Shown: in pieces, positions 16,531 through 26,217 of the stretch | How the letters are laid out: every line of letters starts with the position of its first letter | Numbering within the stretch: position 1 is the stretch's first letter | Source of the DNA: Dehalobacterium formicoaceticum | Lineage (GTDB): Bacteria; Bacillota; Dehalobacteriia; Dehalobacteriales; Dehalobacteriaceae | NCBI RefSeq assembly: GCF_002224645.1 | Contig: NZ_CP022121.1 | Span: 1,990,501 to 2,054,500, forward strand | DNA length: 64,000 nt | Direction: 5' to 3' | Translations under genes and position numbers: made by a program | Notes under the pieces: generated by a model | The model's input: only the letters and a program-made list of their open reading frames with translations | Database searches by the model: none | What the model was told of the DNA's origin: nothing

Positions 16531-17628
16531 ATGACAAAAAAAATTCATGCAGGTATTCTATTCGGCGGGAAATCGGCAGAGCATGAGGTTTCGGTACGTT
16601 CGGCCAGGAATATCTATCAAGCCGTTGATAAAAATAAGTATCAGGTGACGATGATCGGCATCAGCAAGTCAGGACGCTGGACGCTGGATCGGAAGATTGA
16701 GGCAGGGGTGCCCTTTGATTTTGTGGCGGAGCCGGAGCAGCCGGAAGAAATTCTGGCTTTGGTTACCGGAGGGGGCGAGAATCAGCTGATCAATTTAAAA
16801 GGGGAAAAACCGGTGCCCCAGCTGGATATTGTTTTCCCGATCCTGCACGGCCCTTTTGGAGAAGACGGTACGGTGCAAGGGGCCTTAAAGCTGGCGGGAA
16901 TTCCCTTTGTCGGACCGGATGTTTTGGGTTCTGCCGTGGGGATGGATAAGGATGTGATGAAAAGACTGCTTCGGGATGCCAATCTCCCTAATGCCAACTT
17001 TCTGGTGCTTTATAAATACCCGGGAGAAGAAGAAAATCCCGGTTATCATGAGATCGTTGCCAAATTGGGCTTGCCCGTATTTGTCAAACCGGCTAACTTA
17101 GGTTCCTCTGTGGGCATCAGCAAGGTGGAAAACGAAGGTGAATTTGAGGCGGCAATTGAAGAGGCCTTTTTATACGATCATAAATTAATCGTGGAAAGCG
17201 CCATTATCGGGCGGGAAATTGAATGTGCCGTTCTTGGCAATGAATGTCCCCGGGCCTCCATCCCGGGAGAAGTGATTAACACCAAGGATTTCTATTCCTA
17301 TGATGCCAAATATGTCAATGACCAGGATTCCATTATTAAAATTCCGGCAGAGTTATCTCCGGAGGCTGTGGCAAAGGTGCAAAAGGCCGCTATTCAGACT
17401 TATCAGGCTTTATGCTGCCAGGGTTTGGCACGGGTGGACGTTTTCCTCACCCCGGAAGAAGAAGTGATCATTAACGAAATTAACACCCTGCCCGGCTTTA
17501 CCTCCATCAGCATGTATCCCAAGCTTTGGGAGATTTCCGGGATTTCTTATACCGATTTAATTGACCGTTTGCTAACCTTGGGTATGGAGAAATTTCAGCA
17601 GGATGCAGCCCTGAAAACATCCAAATAA
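16531..17628 (+). CDS. ddl: D-alanine--D-alanine ligase
   Basis: ATP-grasp ligase making the D-Ala-D-Ala dipeptide of peptidoglycan in the cytoplasm. The N-terminus GILFGGKSAEHEVSVRSA and the central FPILHGPFGEDGTVQGALKL are typical. GSSVGISKV near 191, EINTLPGFTSISMYP near 321 and the ATP-grasp LIVESAIIGREIECAVLG complete the set. At 365 residues it is full length. The start follows GGAGGTTGGGCC. It sits 13 bases before murF, which uses the product, so they form one operon. Confidence 0.95.
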   Translation: MTKKIHAGILFGGKSAEHEVSVRSARNIYQAVDKNKYQVTMIGISKSGRWTLDRKIEAGVPFDFVAEPEQPEEILALVTGGGENQLINLKGEKPVPQLDIVFPILHGPFGEDGTVQGALKLAGIPFVGPDVLGSAVGMDKDVMKRLLRDANLPNANFLVLYKYPGEEENPGYHEIVAKLGLPVFVKPANLGSSVGISKVENEGEFEAAIEEAFLYDHKLIVESAIIGREIECAVLGNECPRASIPGEVINTKDFYSYDAKYVNDQDSIIKIPAELSPEAVAKVQKAAIQTYQALCCQGLARVDVFLTPEEEVIINEINTLPGFTSISMYPKLWEISGISYTDLIDRLLTLGMEKFQQDAALKTSK

Positions 17629-17641
17629 TGGGGTGGAATCA

Positions 17642-19024
17642 ATGAAAAGTATGACCTTGGATGAAATTGCCCGGGAGGTGGCAGGGGAACTCCGGGGAGA
17701 TTCGTCGAATCTTAAGATTGAGCAGGTTTCTACGGACAGCAGAAAGGTAAAACCGGGGGATCTTTTTCTGGCACTCCGGGGAGATCTTTTTGACGGTCAT
17801 GATTTTATCCCCCAAGCGGTGGCTAAGGGGGCAGGGGCGGTGCTGGCGGAACGCCATGTTTTGACCGATCCCGCCCTTCCTTTTATTTTGGTGCCGGATA
17901 CCCGCCAGGCTTACCTAGATCTGGCTAAAGCCTACCGGCAAAAGTTTGATAAGCCGGTGATTGCCGTGACAGGCAGCGTGGGGAAGACCAGCACCAAAAA
18001 TATGATTGCCGCCGTGCTTTCCGCCAAGCTCAAGGTACATAAAACAGCAGGTAATTTTAATAATGAGATCGGCCTGCCTCAGACGATTTTAGGGTGGCGG
18101 GAGGACCAGGATGTGATGGTGTTGGAGATGGGCATGCGGGGCCAGGGGGAAATTCGTCTCCTCACCGGGACGGCCCGGCCCAATATTGCCGTGATTACCA
18201 ATATCGGCGTCTCCCATATCGAAAGACTGGGCGGCCGGGAAAACATTCTTAAAGCCAAGATGGAAATTGTGGAGGGCATGGGAGAGAAGGGTCTTTTAAT
18301 CTTAAACGGCAATGATCCCTTGTTGGGAGAAATTTTTGCAACCTTTCCTGAACTGAAGAATAAATTTACCGGCCGAATCCTGACGGTGGCCGTGGAAAAA
18401 CCTGCGGATTATACCGCCTTTGACCTGGAGCATCAAGGGGAGGCCGGAGTTTCCTTTAAGGTGGAGATACAGGGAAAAACGTATCCCTTCCATATTGCCG
18501 CCCTGGGGGAGCATCATGTAGCCAATGGCTTAATGGGCATTGCCTGTGCTATGGAACTAGGCTTAAGTCCTGAAGAAGCCCAGGCCGGGATGGCCGGCTT
18601 TAGGTTGGAGACGATGCGGGGTGAGATTCTGGAACTGGACGGCATCCAATTTATCAATGATTGCTACAATGCCAGCCCTGATTCCATGAAATCAGCCCTG
18701 GCAGTTTTAAAGAGGCTGGCCCGGGGAAAAAAATCCGTGGCAGTGCTGGGCAATATCTTCGAGTTAGGGGCTTTTGCCGGGCCGGGTCATTTCCAGGTGG
18801 GGCAAATGTGCCGGGAGAATGATGTGGATTTTACGGTGCTGATGGGAGAAAATGCTGCTGATGTCGCGGCAGGAATCGACAATGAGGAAAAATGTCGAAT
18901 ACTCGCTAGCCATGAAGAAATCGTCTCCTTTTTAAAAGCTTATCTCCAACCGGGGGACGTGGTTTTGCTTAAAGGTTCCCGGGGCATGGAGATGGAGCGA
19001 ATTTTGACCCTTTGGCAAAGATAA
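17642..19024 (+). CDS. murF: UDP-N-acetylmuramoyl-tripeptide--D-alanyl-D-alanine ligase
   Basis: Mur ligase that adds D-Ala-D-Ala to the UDP-MurNAc tripeptide. P-loop AVTGSVGKTSTKNM lies near 113, followed by HKTAGNFNNEIGLP, and the substrate part FINDCYNASPDSMKSAL lies near 338. At 460 residues it has normal length. ATG 17642 follows GGGGTGG; an in-frame GTG at 17633 is less likely. The gene is downstream of ddl and ends just before a 19-bp inverted repeat that probably terminates transcription. Confidence 0.94.
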   Translation: MKSMTLDEIAREVAGELRGDSSNLKIEQVSTDSRKVKPGDLFLALRGDLFDGHDFIPQAVAKGAGAVLAERHVLTDPALPFILVPDTRQAYLDLAKAYRQKFDKPVIAVTGSVGKTSTKNMIAAVLSAKLKVHKTAGNFNNEIGLPQTILGWREDQDVMVLEMGMRGQGEIRLLTGTARPNIAVITNIGVSHIERLGGRENILKAKMEIVEGMGEKGLLILNGNDPLLGEIFATFPELKNKFTGRILTVAVEKPADYTAFDLEHQGEAGVSFKVEIQGKTYPFHIAALGEHHVANGLMGIACAMELGLSPEEAQAGMAGFRLETMRGEILELDGIQFINDCYNASPDSMKSALAVLKRLARGKKSVAVLGNIFELGAFAGPGHFQVGQMCRENDVDFTVLMGENAADVAAGIDNEEKCRILASHEEIVSFLKAYLQPGDVVLLKGSRGMEMERILTLWQR

Positions 19025-19036
19025 TACCTGGCAGAA

Positions 19037-19092
19037 AGAGAGGGCTGGGGCAGGTCCTGTTGCAATCAACGGAACCTGCCCCAGCCCTCTCT
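19037..19092. terminator. Strong inverted repeat between murF and a convergent small ORF
   Basis: Perfect 19-bp arms (19037-19055 and 19074-19092) around an 18-base loop, G/C-rich. There is no T run on the plus strand. It lies between convergent genes and could serve both as a bidirectional terminator or transcript-stabilising stem. Confidence 0.65.
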
Positions 19093-19113
19093 CCCCAATT
19101 GCCTTCCATATTG

Positions 19114-19224
19114 CTAGGGGCGGTTTTTCCAAGCCTTCCAGGCCATGCGGGCAAAGATCAGTACCACAATGACAGAAAAAATATTAGGTAAATTTACGGC
19201 GAGAAAATCCTTTAGAGCATCCAC
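19114..19224 (-). CDS. Small single-pass membrane protein, 36 residues
   Basis: Minus-strand frame starting GTG at 19224 and ending TAG at 19114-19116. It is preceded at a good distance by AGAGGAGA. The peptide has a short polar N-terminus (MDALKDFLAVNLP), one hydrophobic stretch (NIFSVIVVLIFA) and a basic, Trp-rich tail (RMAWKAWKNRP). That arrangement is typical of tiny bacterial membrane proteins. Its stop lies near the convergent inverted repeat shared with murF. The function is unknown; the case rests on site, composition and position. Confidence 0.5.
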   Translation of the reverse strand: MDALKDFLAVNLPNIFSVIVVLIFARMAWKAWKNRP

Positions 19225-19311
19225 CGGCAGTCTCCTCTCTTGTAACTTAACTTATGGACTTTTCTGTATTATTGATTATAACGGGAAGCAAGTACTTTGA
19301 CAACGGGAGAC

Positions 19312-19359
19312 GACAGTTGGACAGTTGGACAGTTGGACAGTTGGACAGTTGGACAGTTG
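19312..19359. repeat. Octamer tandem repeat (GACAGTTG, six copies)
   Basis: Six perfect head-to-tail copies of an 8-base unit, followed by a decayed copy, in the 470-base gap between murF and dprA. Length variation between strains is likely. The gap otherwise holds the 36-residue ORF and A-rich sequence. Confidence 0.9.
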
Positions 19360-19496
19360 GTCAGCAGTCAGGAAAAGAAAAAGAACAAAGAAAATAAGGG
19401 ACTAAAAAATAAAAGCGATAGCTTTGGAGAGAATCATGGGAAAAGCAGCAGAACATAAGCTGACCAAAAAAAGGATTTTTCTCTTTAAGGGAGAAA

Positions 19497-20672
19497 ATGA
19501 AAGCTAGAGATCAGTCTAAAAAGAACCAAGCTGGGCAGACGCAGGGGGGAGAGACAGAGATGGAAGAGCGGGAATTAAAATATCTTTTGGCCTTATACAG
19601 CTTGCCGGGCATGAGCCAACGGCAGCTGAAAATATTGGTTGACTATTTTCAAAGTTTTGAGTATGCTTGGCAACAGAGTGACCGTTGGCTGGATATTTCA
19701 GGATTTTGCTTCGGGCATGGAGTTCCTCCGAAAAAAAACTGTCCGGAAAGTCAGGCAGATCGGGTCTTGGACCAATTTTTCCAGGCTGATGCTCGGATTA
19801 TCACCTTGGAGGATCAGGATTATCCGAAGAATTTGAAAAACATTTATGATCCCCCATCCTTCCTTTTTTATCGAGGCAAGTTGCCTAAAGAGGAGGAGCA
19901 ATGTATCGCCATGGTGGGCTCCCGGAAGGCTACGGCTTATGGGCGTTTAATGGCGGAAACCATCGCCCGGGATTTAGCAAAGGAAAGCGTTTGGGTAGTG
20001 AGCGGTTTGGCTCGGGGCATTGATACCTGGAGTCACAAGGGCTGCCTTAAGGCGGATGGCAAGACCATGGCCGTTTTAGGATGCGGCATTGATGTGGTTT
20101 ATCCCCGGGAAAATCGGGAGCTTTATCAGGAAATCGCCGAAAAGGGCGTAATTCTTTCTGAATTTCCCTTAGGGGCACCTCCTTTGCAGCATCATTTCCC
20201 CATGCGCAACCGTATTATCAGCGGTGTGAGCAAAGGGGTGCTGGTGGTGGAAGCAGCGGAAAAGAGCGGTTCCCTGATCACCGTGGATTATGCCTTGGAG
20301 CAGGGACGGGATGTTTTTGCCCTGCCCGGTCCCGTGACCAGCCCTTTAAGCCGGGGTACCCACAAATTAATTCTCCAGGGAGCGAAATTAGTGGAGAAGG
20401 CCCAGGATATTCTGGAGGAATATCTGGAAGGTTATGGTGCAGACTATGGGCAAAAGGAGCAGCAACCGGAAAAAACGAATTTATTTACCTTTTCCCAGCA
20501 AGAACGGGAACTGCTGGAGCTTTTGACCGGAGGCAGCGTCCATTTTGATCAATTGGCGGAGCAATCAGGTCTTGGGGCACCGGAACTGGCTGCCCTTTTA
20601 ACCCAATGGGAAATTAAAGGTTTAATAAAGCAGACACCGGGTAAATATTATATGATAAATGTTATTCTATAA
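19497..20672 (+). CDS. dprA: DNA-processing protein DprA
   Basis: Cytoplasmic single-strand DNA-binding protein that loads RecA in transformation. The N-terminal helix-hairpin region is SLPGMSQRQLKILVDYF. The Rossmann-like core has MVGSRKATAYGR near 138 and VSGLARGIDTWSHKG near 170, with GVSKGVLVVEAAEKSGSL near 240. A C-terminal winged-helix domain ends the protein (FDQLAEQSGLGAPELAALL near 350). Two starts are possible: ATG 19497 after AAGGGAG, or ATG 19560 after GGGGGGAG, the latter giving the more usual N-terminus. The gene lies directly upstream of topA, as in many Firmicutes. Confidence 0.92.
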   Translation: MKARDQSKKNQAGQTQGGETEMEERELKYLLALYSLPGMSQRQLKILVDYFQSFEYAWQQSDRWLDISGFCFGHGVPPKKNCPESQADRVLDQFFQADARIITLEDQDYPKNLKNIYDPPSFLFYRGKLPKEEEQCIAMVGSRKATAYGRLMAETIARDLAKESVWVVSGLARGIDTWSHKGCLKADGKTMAVLGCGIDVVYPRENRELYQEIAEKGVILSEFPLGAPPLQHHFPMRNRIISGVSKGVLVVEAAEKSGSLITVDYALEQGRDVFALPGPVTSPLSRGTHKLILQGAKLVEKAQDILEEYLEGYGADYGQKEQQPEKTNLFTFSQQERELLELLTGGSVHFDQLAEQSGLGAPELAALLTQWEIKGLIKQTPGKYYMINVIL

Positions 20673-20703
20673 TCTTAAATCGAACCCTGTTAGAGGTGAG
20701 TGT

Positions 20704-22890
20704 ATGTCAAAAACTTTAGTGATTGTGGAGTCCCCCACCAAGGCCAAAAGCATCGGTAAATTTTTGGGCCGCAATTATACGGTCAAATCCTCCATGGGCC
20801 ATATTCGGGATCTGCCCAAAAGCCAGCTGGGGGTGGATACAGAAAATAATTTCGAGCCCAAATATATTACCATTCGGGGCAAAGGGGAGCTTTTAAAGGA
20901 ATTAAAGGCCAGTGCTAAAAAGTCTTCTAAGATTCTGCTTGCCGCTGACCCGGACCGGGAAGGGGAAGCCATTGCCTGGCATTTAAAAACCTATTTGGGC
21001 ATTCCCGATGAGGAAAAATGCCGCATTGAATTTAATGAAATCACCAAGACGGCAATTCAGGCGGCGGTGAAAAAGCCTCGGGCTTTGGATATGGACCGGG
21101 TGGATGCTCAACAAGCCCGGCGCACTCTGGACCGATTGGTGGGTTATAAATTAAGTCCCCTCCTGTGGAAAAAGGTGCGTAAGGGATTGAGCGCCGGTCG
21201 GGTGCAATCCGTGGCCATGCGCCTGATCTGCGACCGGGAGGAAGAAATTGAAAATTTCATCCAAGAAGAATACTGGAGCCTGACCGGAGATTTTCGTGCC
21301 GATCAAAAACCCCTAACGGCGAAACTATTTAAGATCAACAACCAAAAGGTTGAAATCCCAAATCAGGAGACCATGGATCAGATATTGGCCGAACTGGGTC
21401 GGTTGCCTTTTGTGGTGGACAAAATTGTCAAAAAGGAGAAAAAACGTAATCCTTCTCCCCCCTTTACCACCAGCAGCATGCAGCAGGAAGCTTCCCGCAA
21501 GCTGAGTTTCACGGCCCGTAAGACCATGCAGCTGGCCCAACAGCTTTATGAGGGGCTGGATGTGGGTGAGGGCACAGTTGGTCTGATCACCTATATGCGT
21601 ACCGATTCCACTCGTCTTTCGGAAACGGCGCAGCAAGAGGCTCGGGAATTTATCCAAAATAAATACGGGACACCCTTTGTACCGGAGCAGGTACGCCAAT
21701 TTGCTGATAAAGGTAAAGGCAAAGTGCAAAATGCCCATGAGGCCATTCGTCCTTCCGCGGTGCTGCGTACTCCGGAGCAGGTGAAACCCTTTTTAAAGGG
21801 GCCTCAGTTTAAGCTCTATAAATTGATTTGGGAGCGTTTTGTGGCCAGTCAAATGAGTTCCGCTATTTTGGATGTGACCACCGTGGATATTAAAGGAGAG
21901 CATGATACAGTCGATCAAAGCCGGGATTTCTTATTCCGGGCTTCAGGAACTATTGTCCGGTTTCCCGGCTTTATGCAGGTATATATCGAAGGGAAAGATG
22001 ATGAAACTGCGGATGAAAACGATCTTATTCCCCAGGTGACAGAGGGGCAAAGTCTCACTTTGGAAAAATTCATTCCCAAGCAGCATTTTACCCAGCCGCC
22101 GCCCCGTTTTTCCGATGCCTCACTGGTAAAAACCATGGAGGAAAAAGGCATCGGGCGGCCCAGCACCTATGCCCCTATTATCGATACCATTTTAGCCCGG
22201 GGTTATGTGCTCCGTCAGGAAAAACAATTTCATGCCACCGAATTAGGTAAGCTGGTGGTAGATTTATTAAAAGAATATTTCCCCAAAATCCTGGATGTGG
22301 AGTTTACCGCCGGGATGGAAGAACAGTTGGACCTGGTGGAGGAAGGAAAGCTTCCCTGGAAACAAATCCTCAATGAATTTTACCCCCCTTTCCAAAAAGA
22401 TCTGGAGTATGCTGAGGAGCAAATTGGGGAAATTGAAATCGAAGATGAGGTCTCAGATGAGATTTGTGAAAAATGCGGACGCAATATGGTCTATAAGCTG
22501 GGCCGCTACGGCAGATTTCTGGCCTGTCCCGGTTTTCCGGAGTGTCGCAACACCAAGCCGATTTTAACGGAAATCGGCGTCAAATGTTTGGCTTGCGGCG
22601 GAGAGATTGTGGAACGGAAGGGGAAAAGAGGCCGTATCTTTTACGGCTGCAAAAATTACCCGGAATGTGAGTATGTTTCCTGGGATAAACCCACTGGGGA
22701 AGCCTGTCCCACCTGCGGCAGCATGATGGTGGAAAAAGTAAACAAAAAGCAAGAAAAAACCGTTTACTGCCCCCAATGTAAAGCCCGGGAAAAAGAACCG
22801 GAACAGGAAGAAGCTCTGGAACAGGAAAAAACCTTGGAAAAAGAAGAAATTCCGGAAAAGGAAGAAACCCGGGAAAAGGAACAAGAATAG
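20704..22890 (+). CDS. topA: DNA topoisomerase I
   Basis: Type IA topoisomerase, relaxing negative supercoils. TOPRIM motifs are VESPTKAKSIGKFLG at the N-terminus and AADPDREGEAIAWHL near 80. The catalytic tyrosine is in LITYMRTDSTRLS (about Tyr297). Three zinc-finger segments follow near the C-terminus (CEKCGR to CPGFPEC, CLACGG to CKNYPEC, CPTCGS to CPQCK). The tail after residue 695 is a Glu/Lys repeat (EQEEALEQEKTLEKEE) not part of the family fold. ATG 20704 is the start, with GAGGTGAG upstream; the longer overlapping frame from 20659 is not needed. Confidence 0.96.
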   Translation: MSKTLVIVESPTKAKSIGKFLGRNYTVKSSMGHIRDLPKSQLGVDTENNFEPKYITIRGKGELLKELKASAKKSSKILLAADPDREGEAIAWHLKTYLGIPDEEKCRIEFNEITKTAIQAAVKKPRALDMDRVDAQQARRTLDRLVGYKLSPLLWKKVRKGLSAGRVQSVAMRLICDREEEIENFIQEEYWSLTGDFRADQKPLTAKLFKINNQKVEIPNQETMDQILAELGRLPFVVDKIVKKEKKRNPSPPFTTSSMQQEASRKLSFTARKTMQLAQQLYEGLDVGEGTVGLITYMRTDSTRLSETAQQEAREFIQNKYGTPFVPEQVRQFADKGKGKVQNAHEAIRPSAVLRTPEQVKPFLKGPQFKLYKLIWERFVASQMSSAILDVTTVDIKGEHDTVDQSRDFLFRASGTIVRFPGFMQVYIEGKDDETADENDLIPQVTEGQSLTLEKFIPKQHFTQPPPRFSDASLVKTMEEKGIGRPSTYAPIIDTILARGYVLRQEKQFHATELGKLVVDLLKEYFPKILDVEFTAGMEEQLDLVEEGKLPWKQILNEFYPPFQKDLEYAEEQIGEIEIEDEVSDEICEKCGRNMVYKLGRYGRFLACPGFPECRNTKPILTEIGVKCLACGGEIVERKGKRGRIFYGCKNYPECEYVSWDKPTGEACPTCGSMMVEKVNKKQEKTVYCPQCKAREKEPEQEEALEQEKTLEKEEIPEKEETREKEQE

Positions 22891-22902
22891 GAGTATAAGC
22901 AT

Positions 22903-24372
22903 ATGCCTGAAATAACCATCATCGGGGCCGGGTTAGCCGGGGCCGAGGCCGCCTGGCAAGCCGCCGAAAGGGGTGCTGCCGTTAAACTGATCGAAATGCG
23001 TCCGGAGAAAAAATCACCGGTACACCATAGCGGTGATTTTGCCGAACTGGTCTGCAGTAATTCCCTCCGGGCTGCGAACATCGAAAATGCCGTGGGCCTT
23101 TTAAAGGAAGAAATGCGCCGCTGCCGCTCCCTGATTATGACCAGCGCCGACCAGCACCGGGTACCGGCGGGCGGTGCCCTGGCGGTGGATCGGGAAGGCT
23201 TTGCCCATACCATTACCGAAAAAATTGAAAATCACCCCCGGATCACTGTCATGCGGCAGGAGGCCCAAACCATTCCCGGGGAAGGCATTGTCATTCTGGC
23301 CAGCGGACCTTTAACCAGTGCACCGCTGGCCCGGGAGATCGGGAAATTCTTAGGCACCGACTACCTTTATTTTCATGATGCTGTTGCTCCTATTGTCACC
23401 CTGGCCTCCGTTAACCAGGAAATTGTTTTTCGCGCCTCCCGTTATGGGAAAGGAGAAGATGATTATCTGAATTGTCCCATGACGGAAGAGGAATATGACC
23501 GTTTTTATGAAGCTTTGATTAACGGGGAAGTCCATGCAGCACATGAATTTGAGCAGGAAAATGAGCACATAGAAAATGAGCAAATTGAACAAATAAAAAA
23601 TGAACAAGCAGAAAAAATAGAAAATGAACAGCATGAAAAGCATGAAAAGCATGAACAGCTCAATCATGATATCAATGGTTATGAACCAATCAAAGCAGGG
23701 GTTAAGGAAAAATATTTTGAAGGCTGTATGCCTGTGGAGGAAATGGCGCGCCGGGGGAGAAAAACCCTGGCTTTTGGTCCTTTGAAACCCGTTGGTTTAA
23801 CAGACCCCCGGACGGGAAAACGCCCCTATGCTGTGGTCCAGCTGCGCCAGGATAATGCCGCCGCCACCTTGTATAATCTAGTGGGCTTTCAGACCCACCT
23901 GAGATGGTCTGAGCAGCGGCGCATTTTCTCCATGATTCCCGGCTTGGCAGCAGCGGAATTTGTCCGCTACGGGGTGATGCACCGCAATACCTATATCAAT
24001 TCACCCCAGGTTCTGCTCCCCACTTTGCAGAGCAGAAAGGACCCCCGGATTTTCTTTGCCGGACAAATTACCGGGGTAGAAGGTTACGTGGAGTCGGCAG
24101 CCGCCGGCCTGGTGGCAGGGATTAATGGGGCACGTCTCATTCATAACCGGGAGCCGGTGATTTTCCCCCGGGAAAGCGCCCTGGGGAGTCTGTGTCATTA
24201 CATTACCACTGGCGAGGGCAAGGATTTTCAGCCTATGAATATCAATTTTGGCATTATGCCGTCATTAGAAAAACGCATTCGGGACAAAAAAGAAAAAAAC
24301 CGCCAACTGGCGGAGAGATCTCTGGCCGCTCTGGAGCAATTTATCAAAGTTAACCAACTGACTACCGATTAA
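22903..24372 (+). CDS. trmFO: tRNA (uracil-54-C5)-methyltransferase, folate/FAD-dependent
   Basis: FAD enzyme that methylates U54 of tRNA using methylenetetrahydrofolate. FAD site [20 protein letters not shown] is at the N-terminus. LVCSNSLRA near 47 and [12 protein letters not shown] near 274 are family motifs, and the C-terminal [20 protein letters not shown] is present. Residues about 213-262 are an unusual insertion of short Glu/Asn/His/Lys repeats ([22 protein letters not shown]) where homologues have only a short loop. The stop codon lies inside a tandem repeat that continues downstream. Position between topA and xerC is the standard Firmicutes order. Confidence 0.94.
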   Translation: MPEITIIGAGLAGAEAAWQAAERGAAVKLIEMRPEKKSPVHHSGDFAELVCSNSLRAANIENAVGLLKEEMRRCRSLIMTSADQHRVPAGGALAVDREGFAHTITEKIENHPRITVMRQEAQTIPGEGIVILASGPLTSAPLAREIGKFLGTDYLYFHDAVAPIVTLASVNQEIVFRASRYGKGEDDYLNCPMTEEEYDRFYEALINGEVHAAHEFEQENEHIENEQIEQIKNEQAEKIENEQHEKHEKHEQLNHDINGYEPIKAGVKEKYFEGCMPVEEMARRGRKTLAFGPLKPVGLTDPRTGKRPYAVVQLRQDNAAATLYNLVGFQTHLRWSEQRRIFSMIPGLAAAEFVRYGVMHRNTYINSPQVLLPTLQSRKDPRIFFAGQITGVEGYVESAAAGLVAGINGARLIHNREPVIFPRESALGSLCHYITTGEGKDFQPMNINFGIMPSLEKRIRDKKEKNRQLAERSLAALEQFIKVNQLTTD

Positions 24373-24373
24373 C

Positions 24374-24462
24374 TGACTACCGACTACCGACTACCGACTA
24401 ACCGACTAACCGACCAACCGACCAACCGACCACTAACCAACAAACAAATAACCAACTAACAA
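24374..24462. repeat. Mixed 7/8-base tandem repeat downstream of trmFO
   Basis: Runs of ACTACCG, ACTAACCG and ACCAACCG units grade into each other through the trmFO-xerC gap. A 13-base duplication (AACTGACTACCGA) starts inside the last trmFO codons. It ends just before the xerC ribosome site. Confidence 0.85.
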
Positions 24463-24476
24463 AGGAGAATGGCGGG

Positions 24477-25475
24477 ATGGACAAGAAAAAAGAGCAGGCA
24501 AATGATCTTTCCCCGGGTAGTTCCATGGACTTACTGGTGGAACAATTTATGGCATACTTGCGGATGGAGAAGCATGCCTCCCCTCATACCATGGAAGCAT
24601 ACGGTCATGATCTGGAAGAGTTTACCCAATTTTTAATTCAGGATTGGTCAGGTGGTGCCAAAGGAGTGGATCCCACTCAGATAGATTACCTCACGGTACG
24701 GCGTTATTTGGCGGAATTGAAAAAAAGGGGTCTGGAACGTACAACCCTGGCCCGCAAGCTGGCCGCCCTCCGGTCTTTTTATCGTTATTTAAGCCGGGAG
24801 GATATTATTGGGAATAATCCGATGCTGATGATCAGCACGCCCAAAAAGGAAAAGAAGCTGCCTCAGTTTCTTTATCAGAAGGAAATGGAAGCTCTTTTGG
24901 CAGCACCGGATCAGTCCCCTATGGGGCAGCGGGACCGGGCTATTCTGGAAGCTATTTATGCCGGGGGGCTTCGGGTAAGCGAGTTGGTGGGCTTAAATAT
25001 TCATGATCTGGATTTCCATCTTGGCTGCGCGAAGGTTACCGGTAAAGGGAAAAAGGAACGCATTGCCCCATTGGGGGTGCCGGCCATGGAAGCTTTAAAA
25101 GCTTATCTTTACGACGGGCGTACCAAACAGGCGGCGAAAAACAGGGGAAGTAAGGATATTAAGGATATTAAGGATATTAAGGAAAATAATGAAGAGGAAA
25201 AGGCTCTTTTTTTAAATAAATTCGGCACCCGACTCTCTGCCCGGAGTGTGCGAAACATTGTCAATAAATATGTGGATCAAACGGCCCTGAACAGGGAAAT
25301 CAGCCCTCATACCCTGCGCCATACCTTTGCCACCCATCTTTTGGAAGGGGGGGCGGACCTGCGTTCCGTACAGGAATTGTTGGGTCATGTCAATATGTCC
25401 ACTACGCAAATTTATACCCATGTGACCAAAGGCCACATGAAAAAAGTGTATCTCGAAACCCATCCCAGGGCATAA
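24477..25475 (+). CDS. xerC: Tyrosine recombinase XerC
   Basis: Site-specific recombinase for chromosome dimer resolution. The N-terminal SAM-like domain spans about 15-110. The catalytic domain has Arg in AGGLRVSELVGLNIHDL near 163, Lys in VTGKGKKERIAPLG near 193, HTLRHTFATHLLEGG near 281, and the C-terminal LGHVNMSTTQIYTHV with the nucleophilic tyrosine. An expansion made of repeated KDIKDIKDIKE units lies near residues 225-236. ATG 24477 follows AAAGGAGAATGGCGGG. XerC rather than XerD is inferred from location ahead of hslVU. Confidence 0.9.
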   Translation: MDKKKEQANDLSPGSSMDLLVEQFMAYLRMEKHASPHTMEAYGHDLEEFTQFLIQDWSGGAKGVDPTQIDYLTVRRYLAELKKRGLERTTLARKLAALRSFYRYLSREDIIGNNPMLMISTPKKEKKLPQFLYQKEMEALLAAPDQSPMGQRDRAILEAIYAGGLRVSELVGLNIHDLDFHLGCAKVTGKGKKERIAPLGVPAMEALKAYLYDGRTKQAAKNRGSKDIKDIKDIKENNEEEKALFLNKFGTRLSARSVRNIVNKYVDQTALNREISPHTLRHTFATHLLEGGADLRSVQELLGHVNMSTTQIYTHVTKGHMKKVYLETHPRA

Positions 25476-25510
25476 GGGGTGCTAAGAGTCATTTTGGGCG
25501 GCAGCAAAGA

Positions 25511-25560
25511 ATCCTGAAAGGACAAGATCCTTCGCTGTCACTGTCGCTGTCGTTCAGGAT
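25511..25560. repeat. Small inverted repeat upstream of hslV
   Basis: Arms ATCCTGAA and TTCAGGAT enclose GATCCTTCGCTGTC and a CTGTCG tandem. Similar CTTCGCT...CAGGATGACAT phrases recur between genes in many Clostridia; a shorter GGATGACATG occurs near 42388. It is probably an intergenic repeat, not a gene part. Confidence 0.35.
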
Positions 25561-25622
25561 GACATGATAAGCTGCCAAATAGTCTTATAATTAAAAATAT
25601 CCTGCTAGGAGGTGTTTGTGAT

Positions 25623-26153
25623 ATGTTTCATGGAACTACCATTGTGGCCGTGCGGCGGGGCGATCGGGTTGCCGTAGCCGGAGACGGCCAGGTGACCCTG
25701 GGCAACTCCATTGCCATGAAGCACAGGGCCAAAAAAGTGCGCAAAATCTATCATGATAAGGTGGTAACCGGGTTTGCCGGTTCCGTGGCCGATGCCTTTA
25801 CCTTGTTAGGGAAATTTGAAACCAAGCTGGAGGAATACCGAGGCAATCTGCAAAGAGCTGCCGTGGAGCTGGCCAAAGAATGGCGCATGGACAAATATAT
25901 GCGCCAGCTGGAAGCGATGCTGATTGTGGCGGATAAAGATAATCTCCTCGTCTTATCAGGTACGGGTGAAGTGATTGAACCGGATGATAATATTACGGCC
26001 GTCGGTTCCGGCGGACCATATGCTTTGGCTGCGGCCCGGGCTCTGGCTGCTCATTCTGATCTGGAACCGCGCGCCATTGTGGAGGAAGCCCTGAAAATCG
26101 CTGCGGATATCTGTGTCTATACCAATCACAATATCACCATCGAAGAACTTTGA
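25623..26153 (+). CDS. hslV: ATP-dependent protease proteolytic subunit HslV
   Basis: N-terminal nucleophile threonine protease, core of the HslVU complex. [22 protein letters not shown] shows the threonine that becomes the active N-terminus after removal of the first residues. The [14 protein letters not shown] stretch near 123 is typical. At 176 residues the length is normal. AGGAGGTGT precedes the ATG. It is 64 bases upstream of its partner hslU. Confidence 0.95.
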   Translation: MFHGTTIVAVRRGDRVAVAGDGQVTLGNSIAMKHRAKKVRKIYHDKVVTGFAGSVADAFTLLGKFETKLEEYRGNLQRAAVELAKEWRMDKYMRQLEAMLIVADKDNLLVLSGTGEVIEPDDNITAVGSGGPYALAAARALAAHSDLEPRAIVEEALKIAADICVYTNHNITIEEL

Positions 26154-26217
26154 CACTCCCAGGGCTAAAGCGAAGGGACGATTGGATATTGGATAATTGA
26201 AAGCTAGGAGGATGGAA

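Noticed and set aside
19312-24462. CRISPR array at the tandem repeats
   Set aside because: Units are 7-8 bases head to tail with no spacers; no cas genes are seen anywhere in the window.
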